DNA of 10,076 bases. Source: CAYGAW01 sp964492135. Lineage in GTDB: Bacteria; Chloroflexota; Anaerolineae; UBA7937; B3-Chlor. Below the pieces are notes generated by a model. It ran no database searches, was not told the DNA's origin, and worked only from the letters and a program-made list of their open reading frames with translations. The stretch covers positions 1 to 10,076 of the forward strand of contig CAZBJW010000168.1 of NCBI GenBank assembly GCA_964492135.1. Direction: 5' to 3'. This document shows, one piece after another, positions 1 to 7,798 of this stretch. Numbering within the stretch: the stretch's first letter is position 1; each line of letters begins with the position of its first letter. A program made the translations under genes and the position numbers.

Positions 1-2
1 TG

Positions 3-1406
3 GCAAAGGTGATCCCTTTCCTCTTCAGCGTCTTGAGCATAGTAGCCACGTGGGCATTTGCAAGGGTACTTTTCAATGAGCGTACCGCTTGGCTTGCTGC
101 CTTCCTCATGGTTGTGACGCCGCTTCACGGTGAAAGGTCGTGCAGTGGACACGTCGACATACCAAGCTCCTTCTTCTTCCTGCTTGCGGCTACGTTCTGC
201 TATCTCCTCTGGCGCGAGGGTCGGCTACGCCACGGGGTTGCGGCTGGATTCTTCATCGGTTGCGCGATTTCAACGAAGCAGGCAGGTTTCACACTCTTCC
301 TCTCAACGGCCGCTTACCTTCTCCTGTCTTGGCTGTATGAGTGGTGGACCAACTCGGTGCACCGCAAGCTCAGAATTTGGCGCGTCATCGTGCCCATCAT
401 GAGTGGTGCTGTTCTCGGCCTCCCCTGGTACCTTCGCAACCTAAGTCTGGGCGGGAGCCTGTTTCCAGTTCCGTCCAGATGGTGGCTGGAGAGTGCAAGG
501 CCCTCCTATGACAACCTGTTGTGGCTATATGTGGTGTATCTGGGTTTCGCAGTTCACGGTCTCCTTTGGGGCCGGGCGTGCGGGCGTGATCGCTCGGGTC
601 TCACACTTGCCATAGGCGCGGCCCTGGTTTCTGCAGTTTTCGCATGGGGAGCCCTCACATGCTCTAGGCCGGGGCTTGTCGACTCAGTTGTGATTGGTGT
701 CGGTCTCGCGATCAGCCTGTTTCCACTGACCAAGGTAGCTCTGCAAGGCTACAGGTGGGCCGGTAATGGCGTCCTCTTGCTTCTCAGTTTCATCATTCCT
801 TACTATGCCATTTGGTGGTACAGTTACTCATATGACACCAGATTCCTCTTGGAAATCCTGCCGTTCATGGTAGTGATCCTCGCACACCTGTTTGACAGAC
901 TCCGTCGATTCCTACCCTCACGTGGCAGGGCGCAAAACGCTGCGCTGGCGGTTATGATTTGTGTTGCCGCCCTACCTGGGCTAGTAGTCGCTCTTGGGAT
1001 AGAGACCCCCAGGCACTTGCTCGTTGGGCCGGTCGGCGACGATGAAAAGAGACTGGAAGCCCTGGGACCAAGCTACCGCACGGTGCTCTTCCTCAATCGG
1101 AGACTTGCAGTTCAGGAAACAGCTGGACGCATCTGCATCACAGGGGACGGTCGAATGCTCTATTTCTTTGAGGGGTCTCAGGCGGCTCTGTGCCTGCCGA
1201 CCTCGGCCCGAGAACTGGAGGGATATAGGTATGTGGTGATTTCGCCATGGACAGCTCGTGAGTGGATCTCGTACAGAGATCCGAGGGCCCGGTTTATTGC
1301 CTCGCTGCCCTACGACGAATGCTGTTCGGAGATATTCAGTAGCGATGGTTTCTCAGTCTATGAGGTTGAGCGACCAGCTAGTCGCTCACACATGCTGCCA
1401 CTCTGA
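3..1406 (+). CDS. GT-C fold glycosyltransferase (PMT_2 / GT39-like), 5' end cut by window
   Basis: Multi-pass inner-membrane protein resembling the dolichyl/undecaprenyl-phosphate-sugar dependent transferases (PMT_2, ArnT-like), which move a sugar from a lipid carrier onto a protein or lipid on the outer face of the membrane. The frame is open to the left edge, so the GTG at position 9 is probably internal and the real start lies outside. Visible are about ten hydrophobic helices in the first 320 residues, an early GHVDIPSSFFFLL segment, the PWYLRN motif typical of the family, and YDTRFLLEILPF before a long helix. A soluble C-terminal part of about 130 residues follows. The first periplasmic loop, which normally carries the catalytic acidic residues, is missing with the N-terminus. 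It ends at a TGA with no neighbour closely coupled. The family call is from residue pattern; acceptor and sugar cannot be told. Confidence 0.8.
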   Translation, partial: AKVIPFLFSVLSIVATWAFARVLFNERTAWLAAFLMVVTPLHGERSCSGHVDIPSSFFFLLAATFCYLLWREGRLRHGVAAGFFIGCAISTKQAGFTLFLSTAAYLLLSWLYEWWTNSVHRKLRIWRVIVPIMSGAVLGLPWYLRNLSLGGSLFPVPSRWWLESARPSYDNLLWLYVVYLGFAVHGLLWGRACGRDRSGLTLAIGAALVSAVFAWGALTCSRPGLVDSVVIGVGLAISLFPLTKVALQGYRWAGNGVLLLLSFIIPYYAIWWYSYSYDTRFLLEILPFMVVILAHLFDRLRRFLPSRGRAQNAALAVMICVAALPGLVVALGIETPRHLLVGPVGDDEKRLEALGPSYRTVLFLNRRLAVQETAGRICITGDGRMLYFFEGSQAALCLPTSARELEGYRYVVISPWTAREWISYRDPRARFIASLPYDECCSEIFSSDGFSVYEVERPASRSHMLPL

Positions 1407-1463
1407 CGACGGAAAGCACAAAGCCCGCCGACCTGGCCTAGCTGGCAATGCAGCTTCACCAGC

Positions 1464-1565
1464 ATGGAGCAAATGGAGAAAGCCTCTACAGCTGGGAGCA
1501 TGAAGGGCAGCCCCATCGAACTCACGCGCGAGGAGATGGAGGAAATCCTCACTCGGGCATTGTAG
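1464..1565 (+). CDS. Possible 33-codon ORF, perhaps an insertion-sequence remnant
   Basis: A short ATG-to-TAG frame encoding an acidic, helix-prone peptide that ends IELTREEMEEILTRAL. This resembles, only by eye, the extreme N-terminus of some IS66-family transposases, where a similar acidic helix precedes the coiled coil. There is no convincing Shine-Dalgarno sequence before the ATG, and the codons after the TAG do not continue any recognisable transposase. It may be a decayed fragment or chance coding. It lies between the end of the glycosyltransferase and the broken regulator, so a past insertion or deletion here would fit, but no terminal inverted repeats or target duplications are visible. 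Confidence 0.2.
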   Translation: MEQMEKASTAGSMKGSPIELTREEMEEILTRAL

Positions 1566-1642
1566 GCCCTTTCCCAAAGAAGACTCGGGACATACAGCTG
1601 CCTGCTCCGGAACCCTAAAAAGGGACGGTTTTCACAGGTTTT

Positions 1643-1650
1643 GGAGGGAG
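1643..1650 (+). promoter_or_regulatory. Ribosome binding site of the broken regulator
   Basis: GGAGGGAG lies 4 bases before the GTG at 1655. It is a strong Shine-Dalgarno and fixes GTG as the start of the SARP-like fragment, because the following codons give the family's usual opening (MPTLRLYLLGPLDI). Confidence 0.7.
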
Positions 1651-1654
1651 TACT

Positions 1655-1924
1655 GTGCCGACCTTGCGATTGTATCTTCTGGGTCCGCTGGACATTCGCT
1701 GGGATGACCAGGAATTGTCCAAGCCTCCCACGCTCAAATCCCAGTCCTTGCTGGCCTACTTGGTACTCCATCGTGACCATCCACAGCCGCGCGATCAGCT
1801 AGTCGGTATCTACTGGGGCGACCGGCCAGAACCCAAAGCGCGCCGACGGACGAGTAGACGCTGTGTGACCCTTCGGCCTCTCCGTCTTCGTCCTACCAGG
1901 TCTGCTGCTCAGACAACGAGGTAA
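1655..1924 (+). pseudogene. Broken SARP/BTAD-type transcriptional regulator (N-terminal fragment)
   Basis: The first 65 or so codons encode the winged-helix DNA-binding domain of a SARP-family activator: MPTLRLYLLGPLDIRWDD, then SQSLLAYLVLHRDHPQPRDQL and GIYWGDRP, all hallmarks of the large BTAD-ATPase regulators. After KARR (about base 1850) the reading frame turns into an Arg/Thr-rich stretch with no similarity to the expected SLSTALWHIRR-type continuation, and it stops at a TAA at 1922-1924. Full-length relatives are around 1000 residues, so roughly 90 percent is missing. Neither alternative frame resumes the family, so a deletion fits better than a simple frameshift. Translation signals are intact, so a short DNA-binding peptide could still be made, though its recognition helix region is probably incomplete. 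Intact paralogue: the regulator at 4094-7636. Confidence 0.75.
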
Positions 1925-1946
1925 GCCAGGGGTGGTGGCTTCTTTT
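1923..1946 (+). terminator. Rho-independent terminator-like hairpin
   Basis: AAGCCA (1923-1928) pairs with TGGCTT (1936-1941) across a 7-base loop and runs into CTTTTG. The stem begins inside the TAA stop of the broken regulator. The 6-bp stem is short but the T-rich tail is in the right place. Confidence 0.5.
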
Positions 1947-2188
1947 GTCTCGTGTGCTGCGCGGCGTCGCGAAGCGCTCCTGCTTTGCTGACAGGTAGCC
2001 TCTACGCGCGTCTACGTGGCAGGTTGACGCTGAGCGGCGCAGAGCCGCGCTCGGGCAACGGCCTGTGAGCCTACAAGTGCCTCAAAACCCGCACACCCGG
2101 GCCGCTACCAGCTGCCGCTCCAAATTCCTGGCTGTTTCCCTGTTGCCTCGCCAGAAGGCACCGCCCGCAGGCCAGCTGCGTCGCGCCC

Positions 2189-3619
2189 CTATTGGATCAC
2201 GAACTCCCCGCTTTGCATCAGCCGCGCGCCTATGTACAACTCCAATCTGTAATTGCCAGAAGGGAGCGCGCCACCACTCTCGCGGTAAATCGAAACCCAC
2301 CACCTCCCGCGCTCGCCGGGCCGATCCCAATACACTGTGCTCGAAGCGTACCGCTGCCCGTTGAGGTACCACGTGTTCACCAGCGCCAAGCCCGGCGTCA
2401 TGCCGCGGCAGGCCCAGACCCCATACACCCTAGTCGTGCCCGTCGGGAAGCTGGTGCCCGGCGAGGTGGTATTCCCTTCGGAGTCGATCGCCGTGGAGAA
2501 GATGATGGGATCGAACTCAACAGGACCTCTGGTGGGGGTAGGGGTCACTGGAGTCGACGTCGGTGGAACCTGAGTTGCCGTAGGCGGCACAGGAGTGGCG
2601 GTTGGTGCCGGCGTGGTGGGCGTCGCCGATGGCGCTTCCATTCCCGCCGGCGCGTAGGCCTCCAGGTTGTCGAAGTGGATTTCTGAAGGCTCGTCCTCGT
2701 AGGTCGTCGCTGTCAGCCCGATGTCTCCCTCGGAAAAGGTGGAATCGGTCGCCTCGGCCAGGAACTCTCCATTGACGAAGAGTTGCAGAGTTGAACCGTT
2801 GCACGCCGCTTTGATGTGGTTGGTCGCATTCCCCTGGCGAATGATGTCCGACTCTGTCCAATCGACCAACGTCGTGAACTCCTCACCTTCCTCTATCATG
2901 ATGCTGTAGAGCCCATCCCCGCTGATCAGCAAGTAGTAGCCGTCGAGGTTGGGCTGCGCGCTACACACCACACCGTAGTCGTTGTTGTCGTTGGCAGGGG
3001 CGGAGATCTGACTGGCATCAACCTCGATAACCACGTCGTCGAGGGACCGGCCAGCCCGGCCCGTAACCGTGGCGCCATCTTTCGTAGAGGTTACGAAATA
3101 GACACCATCTTTGTACCCGAAGCTTCCGCTCTCCCACTCGTCCACATCCCAGCCCGAGTTGGGATCGTTGAAGTCGTCCTCGAAGGGTAGGGCGAGCTGA
3201 GTGGTTGGAGTCGGCTCGACAGTGGGCGTGGGCCACTCCATAACGGTGATGTTCACCCCCACCGCTTCGCTCTGGGCGCGGTCACTGTTGTAGGCGTAGA
3301 CCACGAGGGAATGGCTACCGGGCGAAGTGGCGGTCCAGCGCAGGACGCCGGTCAGCGAAGGCTGCCCCTCGGCCACAGGGCTCTTCTGCACATCGACGAC
3401 CTGTCCACCCACCTCCAGTTCCGCACGGAGCACGGCAGTCGCATCGGCAGCCCGATACTCCACCTCCACCTCTTGTCCGAGGCCCACCTCTGTGCCCGAA
3501 GGTGGGGCAAGGATCTCGACGGTGGGTTTGCTGGTGCCTCCCATATCTATACTGCAGGCCAGCGCGCTTGCTACGAGAAGCACGCCCGCGATGAACAGAA
3601 TCCTGCGATAGTGTGACAT
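2189..3619 (-). CDS. Secreted lipoprotein: Ig-like domain, concanavalin-like beta domain, C-terminal beta domain
   Basis: A 476-residue predicted lipoprotein. Residues 1-21 are a signal peptide (MSHYRRILF followed by a hydrophobic core) ending ALA before Cys22, the expected lipid-attached cysteine. Residues about 32-126 look like a bacterial Ig-like domain (PTVEILAPPSGTEV start). A Pro/Thr linker lies at 127-141. Residues 145-325 resemble a LamG/concanavalin-like domain (FEDDFNDPNSGWDV, YYLLISGDGLYSI, HFDNLEAYAP). A second Pro/Thr linker spans 327-365, and a final 110-residue beta-rich domain closes the protein. No catalytic residues are evident, so binding of glycans or other ligands outside the membrane is the likely role (inference). 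The start at 3619 is chosen because AAAGGAGAGGA precedes it and the promoter -35 overlaps the longer start at 3700. No operon partner is visible. Confidence 0.85.
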   Translation of the reverse strand: MSHYRRILFIAGVLLVASALACSIDMGGTSKPTVEILAPPSGTEVGLGQEVEVEYRAADATAVLRAELEVGGQVVDVQKSPVAEGQPSLTGVLRWTATSPGSHSLVVYAYNSDRAQSEAVGVNITVMEWPTPTVEPTPTTQLALPFEDDFNDPNSGWDVDEWESGSFGYKDGVYFVTSTKDGATVTGRAGRSLDDVVIEVDASQISAPANDNNDYGVVCSAQPNLDGYYLLISGDGLYSIMIEEGEEFTTLVDWTESDIIRQGNATNHIKAACNGSTLQLFVNGEFLAEATDSTFSEGDIGLTATTYEDEPSEIHFDNLEAYAPAGMEAPSATPTTPAPTATPVPPTATQVPPTSTPVTPTPTRGPVEFDPIIFSTAIDSEGNTTSPGTSFPTGTTRVYGVWACRGMTPGLALVNTWYLNGQRYASSTVYWDRPGERGRWWVSIYRESGGALPSGNYRLELYIGARLMQSGEFVIQ

Positions 3620-3622
3620 ATA

Positions 3623-3633
3623 TCCTCTCCTTT
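3623..3633 (-). promoter_or_regulatory. Ribosome binding site deciding the lipoprotein start
   Basis: Read on the minus strand this is AAAGGAGAGGA, ending 3 bases before the ATG at 3619, with its AAGGAG core about 8 bases away. No comparable site precedes the longer in-frame start at 3700, which would also put 27 residues ahead of the signal peptide. Confidence 0.75.
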
Positions 3634-3672
3634 GCCGACAATCTTGCCTTGAGTAGTCGAGATAACAGCGGG

Positions 3673-3700
3673 ATTGTATCACACGTTGCATTCTTGGCAA
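3673..3700 (-). promoter_or_regulatory. Sigma70-type extended -10 promoter of the lipoprotein
   Basis: On the minus strand: TTGCCA (-35, 3695-3700), 16-base spacer, then TACAAT (-10, 3673-3678) preceded by TGA, forming an extended -10 (TGnTACAAT). Transcription would begin near 3666, giving a leader of about 47 bases before the ATG at 3619. Confidence 0.6.
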
Positions 3701-4010
3701 GCGGTGAGCGATTCAGCCCGGACAAGACCATACCGTGGCTCCACGCACCAGTGAGCCGCATGTCGGCGCGGGCACGACGGCCCCTTCCGTACGGCGCGCC
3801 TTGGGCTTGCCTGCTGCCAGGATAGGTCGTGGGCGTTGACGGCTGTGGGGCGGCCGAATTGAGCACATGCAAAGTGGGGAGAGCGCCGCCTTCGTCGACC
3901 TGAATGGGTTGTTGGACTTTCTTTGGGGTTTCTGCCTCGCGGGGATGATGAACGCCAACTAACGAGGAAGGGAAGGTGAATGCGGATTGGCTGTGCGTCG
4001 CAAAGCAGCA

Positions 4011-4075
4011 GGCTTGTCGGGGTGTCGCATGCCAGCGGTCCGAGTCTGTGACGGACCTTGACCGACTGGCAAGCC
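4011..4075. repeat. Nested inverted repeats downstream of the regulator gene
   Basis: Three arm pairs nest around one centre: GGCTTG (4011-4016) with CAAGCC (4070-4075), TGCCAG (4030-4035) with CTGGCA (4066-4071), and GGTCCG (4037-4042) with CGGACC (4052-4057). The right side is one continuous CTGGCAAGCC whose complement on the left is split by 13 bases. It begins 18 bases after the regulator's stop on the minus strand, so it may fold at the 3' end of that mRNA. There is no T-tract typical of an intrinsic terminator. Confidence 0.45.
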
Positions 4076-4093
4076 GGTGGTTGGAGGGCTGCC

Positions 4094-7000
4094 TCAGGAC
4101 AACTCTTCGAGAAGTGCCTTCGCCTCTTTCAGGTCTGGAGTGTCAAACCCTTCTGTGAACCAGCCGTATATCTCTGAGAGGAGTTGTCGGGCTTCTTCTT
4201 GCTTGCCTTGCTTCTGCAACAGACGGCACAGGCTCACCGTCGCCCGCAACTCCCACGACTTTGCCTGCTGGCGACGGGCAACCTCGAGGGCCTTGTGCAG
4301 GCTGCGTTCAGCTTCAGCATCATCGCCCTGCATGAGCAGTAGCTCCGCCTTCAGCCGGTAGAGCTCTGCTTCCCAGTGACGCTCGTCCGTCTCTTCCACC
4401 AGAGTCAGTGCCTCGGCCAGTGTGGTCAGTCCTTCTACTGGCTGTCCTGCTCCTGCCTGCGCCTCGGCCAGAGAGCGAAGCACTCCTGGAAAGTAACACC
4501 GTACGCCTATGGACTCCATGGCCGCCATGCCCTCCCGCATTTGGGAGATCCCTTTTTGGATTTGTCCCAGCATGGCGAGTGCTTCGCCCCGGTAGCGGGT
4601 CCCCGTGGGCAACCACCCCGGAAGGCCCTTTTCATTCGATAATCGCATCAGTTCTTCTGCATTTTCCTTGAGGGCCTGGGCATTGCGGCGCATCTCATTG
4701 AACAAGCAACCAGCAAAGGACAGGACATCGGCCAAGGTGAAGGGGTGATCGAGATCTCGAGCCAGGGACAGCGCCTCCTGGCTTTGCTTCAAGGCCTGTT
4801 CGGGATAACCAAGGCACCACAGACAACAGGCATCATATGATAGAGCGGCTAGTCCCAAGTCGGATCCGCGAAGGAATACGAGGGGGCGGTGATGCTTTTG
4901 AGGATCGTAGAAGGAGTTCATCTCTCCGAGGTGGGCTCGGGCAGTCGTGTATTCTCCGACGGCGAACGAGATAACTCCCAGATAGCAGTGGTCAATCGCC
5001 ACGAGCAGTGGGTCCTTGTCGTGCTGGGCCAGGCTGAGCGCCTCTTGTACGAGGTCACGCGCCCTCCGGTGCTGAGCGTGGACATAGTCTAGCACCGCTA
5101 GCTCACCCAGTACGCGGCACAACTGAGACGTCTTCCCCATCTGCTGGCACAGTTCGCGGGCCCTGCTGTAGGCTCTTTCCACCTCTGGGGATTGATTTCC
5201 CTCCATGCCTGTCCAAGCCACACCAAGGGCCAATTGCAGCGCTAGTTCTTGCTCAGCGCGCTGGGGGGAGTCCTGCAGGGTCGTGAGCAAGGCCAGCCCT
5301 CTGGTCAGGTGAGCGATCGCCTCCTGATAGGCGAACAATTGCAGGGCCCTTTCCCCGGCCTGGTGCAGGTAGTGTATCGCTTTCTCTGTTATCCCTGCTT
5401 GCTCAAAGTGGCGCGCCAACTGCACCGCGATCTCGCTGGACTGGTCTCCATACAATTCCTCCAGCACGTTCCCCACATCCTCGTGGAGATACGCCCGCTC
5501 TACTTCGTCCAGCTTGTCGTACAGATACTTCTGGAAGAGATCATGCCTGAATCGGTAGCGGGATACACGCCGTGACCCCAGACGCTCGATAGCCAACGCA
5601 CGTACCAGGCGATGCGTTCGGTCCAGCTCGCTGCTCAAGCGCTGCACCGTCTTCCTCTCCTCGGTGCCCAGGACTCGGGCGACCACCTCGGCAGTGAAAT
5701 CTTCACCCTCTACGCTGGCCACGGCCAGAGTTCTGTGCAGCGCCTGTGGCAGCCGGGCCATGCGCTCTGCTATAACCGCCTCCACGCGCGCTGGCAGGCT
5801 CTCCCAGTCCAACTCCGGTCCCTCAACCCATCCCCCGTCCGGGTCCTGCATCACATCCCCCCGCTCTTGCATGCCTCGCAGCAGCTCGATGGTGAAGAGG
5901 GGATGGCCACGAGTTCGCTGGTATAGCATTTCCCGGAACGGGGGCGCGAATCGGTTGGGTTCGCTGTCCAGGAAAGCCTCAACGAAATCATGGCTCTTGG
6001 CCCGATCCACGTCCACCGCGATTTCGCCGAACTGGCGCTGGAGCTCGTTGACCACGGGCTCCAGGGGATGCCGTTCCCCATCGGTCCGGATGGCTACCTG
6101 CTCAGGGCGGTAGGCGCCGACGACCAGGATGCGGCTGCTGGCCGACTGCCGGCCCATGTGGAAGAGCAAGCTGACCGAGCCGAGGTCGGCCCACTGCAAG
6201 TCGTCGATCACCAAGACCAGTGGTGCCTGGCGCGCCACGGTCTGCAGCACGCGGGTGTACTGCTCAAAAAGGTCGCTCTGCTGCGAGCTTGGGACAACAG
6301 GGCTGGTCGCCTTGGGTTGGACAAGTTCATCTAGGTGGGTCAGCCATTCCGCCCCGCCAGGGGCATGAGCCCTCGCGCGCTCAATCAAGGCTGTTCCAGG
6401 GACAAAAGTATCAATCAGGTCTGGCCCGGCCTCCACCAGCGCCTGGGCCGTAAGAGGGAGCGTATTCCATAAGCGGCGGGCGTGTTCTCTGGTAATGGCC
6501 CCTGCAGCCCACTGGGCTTCGACGTCGCCGGTCAGCAGCTCCAGGATCTCGCGAAGGGGCAGGTAAGGGTCGCCGGTGCCCGTATAAGCGTTGCAGTTCC
6601 CGCTGGCAACGACCAGGTCAGGATGGGCATCCTGGGCGCGTCGCATGAATTCCTGAACCAGGGCGGTTTTTCCGCTGCCAGCTTCGCCGGTGACGAATAT
6701 CACCCGACCCTGGCCTGCCAGTGTCAGATCGAGAAAGCCCCCGAGTTGCGCCAGCTCGCGCTCTCGCGCTACGAAGACGGGTCTTTCTACTTCACCCAGT
6801 TCTTTATCAAGGAAGGGAGGGGGTTGGGCCACCGCATCAGGAGGACGAGCCAATGAAACAGGGGGTGTCAGCTTTCCGGCGCGGATTTGCTCGTACAGGC
6901 TCGTCGTTTCTTGGGCTGGCTCAACGCCCAACTCTCCGGCCAGGAGGCGGCAACAGGTCTCGTACTGGGCCAGGGCGGCGCTGCGCTGGCCACTGAGAGC

Positions 7001-7636
7001 CAGTGTTCGCATCAGTTGCTGGTGGGCTGCCTCGTCCCAGGGCTCCAGTTCGACTTGCCGCCAGGCACACGACTGGGCTTCCTCGTACTGGCCGCGCTGC
7101 TCGTAGGTCTTGGACAGGCGATGGAGCGTGGATGACATGTGGCGGGCGAGTCGCTCTCGTGTAAGCAGCGCCCATTCCTCGAAGGGGGCGCCGTCAGGGA
7201 CAGAGAACCCCTCCAGGAAACCGCCCCGGTACAAAGAGGTGGCCTCTTCCAGACCCGAGAGGTCTTCAAGGCTTTTCCCCAGGCTCAGGGCAGCCTCCGT
7301 GAGATGTGTGAAAGCCGCGACGTCCAGCCAGTAGTCGCTGGCGGTGTTGAACTGGAGGGTATCACGGGCGATGAGCAAGAAAGGCGGTTCCGCTTCGCGG
7401 TCGCCGATCACACGACGGAGGCTCGAGAGGGCGTAGCGCAGGTTGCTGAGGGCGTCGCGATGAGGCCAGTCGGGCCACAGCAGCCCGGCTAGCACCTCGC
7501 GAGGATGGGGCTGATCCGCTTCCACGGCCAGGTAAGCGAGCAGTGCCCGGACTTTGTTTGACTTGAATCCCGTGACCGGTTGACCATCCAGCGTCACCTG
7601 GAAAGGTCCCAGCAAGGAAAGCGACAGATGTGTCAT
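4094..7636 (-). CDS. SARP/BTAD-ATPase-TPR transcriptional regulator (STAND-like)
   Basis: A 1180-residue intracellular regulator. The winged-helix domain occupies residues 1-95 (MTHLSLSLLGPFQVTLDG, then KVRALLAYLAVEADQPHPRE). The BTAD helical domain is at about 100-250, ending EQIRAGKL. The AAA/NACHT-like ATPase has Walker A GEAGSGKT at 317-324 and Walker B LVLVIDDLQWAD with Asp478-Asp479, followed by a TRGHPLF motif near 575. TPR-type helical repeats fill about 740-1180. There is no C-terminal LuxR helix-turn-helix, so DNA binding is by the N-terminal domain, as in SARP activators. The ATP switch and TPR sensor suggest signal-gated activation, as in AfsR/MalT-type proteins (family knowledge; ligand unknown). 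Start 7636 is preferred over 7711 because the promoter lies between them and family members begin at this Met. It is divergent from the repeat-protein unit and appears intact. Confidence 0.9.
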   Translation of the reverse strand: MTHLSLSLLGPFQVTLDGQPVTGFKSNKVRALLAYLAVEADQPHPREVLAGLLWPDWPHRDALSNLRYALSSLRRVIGDREAEPPFLLIARDTLQFNTASDYWLDVAAFTHLTEAALSLGKSLEDLSGLEEATSLYRGGFLEGFSVPDGAPFEEWALLTRERLARHMSSTLHRLSKTYEQRGQYEEAQSCAWRQVELEPWDEAAHQQLMRTLALSGQRSAALAQYETCCRLLAGELGVEPAQETTSLYEQIRAGKLTPPVSLARPPDAVAQPPPFLDKELGEVERPVFVARERELAQLGGFLDLTLAGQGRVIFVTGEAGSGKTALVQEFMRRAQDAHPDLVVASGNCNAYTGTGDPYLPLREILELLTGDVEAQWAAGAITREHARRLWNTLPLTAQALVEAGPDLIDTFVPGTALIERARAHAPGGAEWLTHLDELVQPKATSPVVPSSQQSDLFEQYTRVLQTVARQAPLVLVIDDLQWADLGSVSLLFHMGRQSASSRILVVGAYRPEQVAIRTDGERHPLEPVVNELQRQFGEIAVDVDRAKSHDFVEAFLDSEPNRFAPPFREMLYQRTRGHPLFTIELLRGMQERGDVMQDPDGGWVEGPELDWESLPARVEAVIAERMARLPQALHRTLAVASVEGEDFTAEVVARVLGTEERKTVQRLSSELDRTHRLVRALAIERLGSRRVSRYRFRHDLFQKYLYDKLDEVERAYLHEDVGNVLEELYGDQSSEIAVQLARHFEQAGITEKAIHYLHQAGERALQLFAYQEAIAHLTRGLALLTTLQDSPQRAEQELALQLALGVAWTGMEGNQSPEVERAYSRARELCQQMGKTSQLCRVLGELAVLDYVHAQHRRARDLVQEALSLAQHDKDPLLVAIDHCYLGVISFAVGEYTTARAHLGEMNSFYDPQKHHRPLVFLRGSDLGLAALSYDACCLWCLGYPEQALKQSQEALSLARDLDHPFTLADVLSFAGCLFNEMRRNAQALKENAEELMRLSNEKGLPGWLPTGTRYRGEALAMLGQIQKGISQMREGMAAMESIGVRCYFPGVLRSLAEAQAGAGQPVEGLTTLAEALTLVEETDERHWEAELYRLKAELLLMQGDDAEAERSLHKALEVARRQQAKSWELRATVSLCRLLQKQGKQEEARQLLSEIYGWFTEGFDTPDLKEAKALLEELS

Positions 7637-7664
7637 CGTTCGGAGCGATTCAGCGCCTAGACAC

Positions 7665-7693
7665 ATCATACCCCAAAGAAAGAGATTTCTCAA
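7665..7693 (-). promoter_or_regulatory. Sigma70-type promoter of the large regulator
   Basis: On the minus strand: TTGAGA (7688-7693), exactly 17 bases, then TATGAT (7665-7670). The transcript would start near 7658 with a leader of about 22 bases before the ATG at 7636. The four tandem 11-bp repeats begin one base upstream of the -35, consistent with autoregulation. Confidence 0.65.
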
Positions 7694-7694
7694 C

Positions 7695-7738
7695 CTCCAC
7701 GTATTCGCCACGTTCTCGCCACGTTCTCACCACCTTTG
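7695..7738. promoter_or_regulatory. Four tandem 11-bp direct repeats, probable SARP operator
   Basis: Consecutive units are CTCCACGTATT, CGCCACGTTCT, CGCCACGTTCT and CACCACCTTTG. Units 2 and 3 are identical, and all share a CCACnTn core (CCACGTA, CCACGTT, CCACGTT, CCACCTT). SARP activators are known to bind short direct repeats phased at 11 or 22 bp that overlap the -35 and end about 8 bp before the -10. Here the last core ends 7 bases before the -10 at 7744, and the array also abuts the regulator's own -35. Binding by the adjacent regulator is inference. Confidence 0.65.
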
Positions 7739-7740
7739 TT

Positions 7741-7749
7741 TGCTACACT
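7741..7749 (+). promoter_or_regulatory. Extended -10 promoter of the leader/repeat-protein unit
   Basis: TGC followed by TACACT (7744-7749) forms an extended -10. The expected -35 zone (about 7721-7726) lies inside the tandem repeats and has no TTGACA-like hexamer, as expected for an activator-dependent promoter. A perfect 11-base palindrome, ACACTGAGTGT (7745-7755), overlaps the -10 and the likely start point. Confidence 0.5.
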
Positions 7750-7798
7750 GAGTGTGAAATCAGCTCCCAGAGGTACATCTAACGGCTTGAAGGAGGCG

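Larger units (their letters stand above)
3620..4093. other. Gene-poor spacer between the lipoprotein and the large regulator
   Basis: 474 bases. The left end holds the lipoprotein promoter and leader. The right end holds a nested inverted repeat just past the regulator's stop. In between I see only weak ORFs: a plus frame at 3867-3962 whose product ends LLDFLWGFCLAGMMNAN, and an opposing minus frame at 3713-3958. Neither has a ribosome binding site or a recognisable family. No tRNA or insertion-sequence ends were seen. Confidence 0.5.

Noticed and set aside
2192..2686. Plus-strand ORF opposite the lipoprotein
   Set aside because: Arg-rich, low-complexity product with no ribosome binding site; a shadow of the GC-rich minus-strand gene.
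3620..3700. Longer N-terminus for the lipoprotein starting at 3700
   Set aside because: It would put 27 residues before the signal peptide, and its start codon overlaps the -35 of a good promoter; AAAGGAGAGGA supports 3619.
3713..3962. Opposing short ORFs in the spacer (minus 3713-3958, plus 3867-3962)
   Set aside because: Neither has a ribosome binding site or a recognised family, and the two overlap each other; kept only as a note.
7637..7711. Longer N-terminus for the large regulator starting at 7711
   Set aside because: The extra 25 codons lie across the TTGAGA-17-TATGAT promoter and have no ribosome binding site; the family begins at the MTHLSLSLLGPF methionine.
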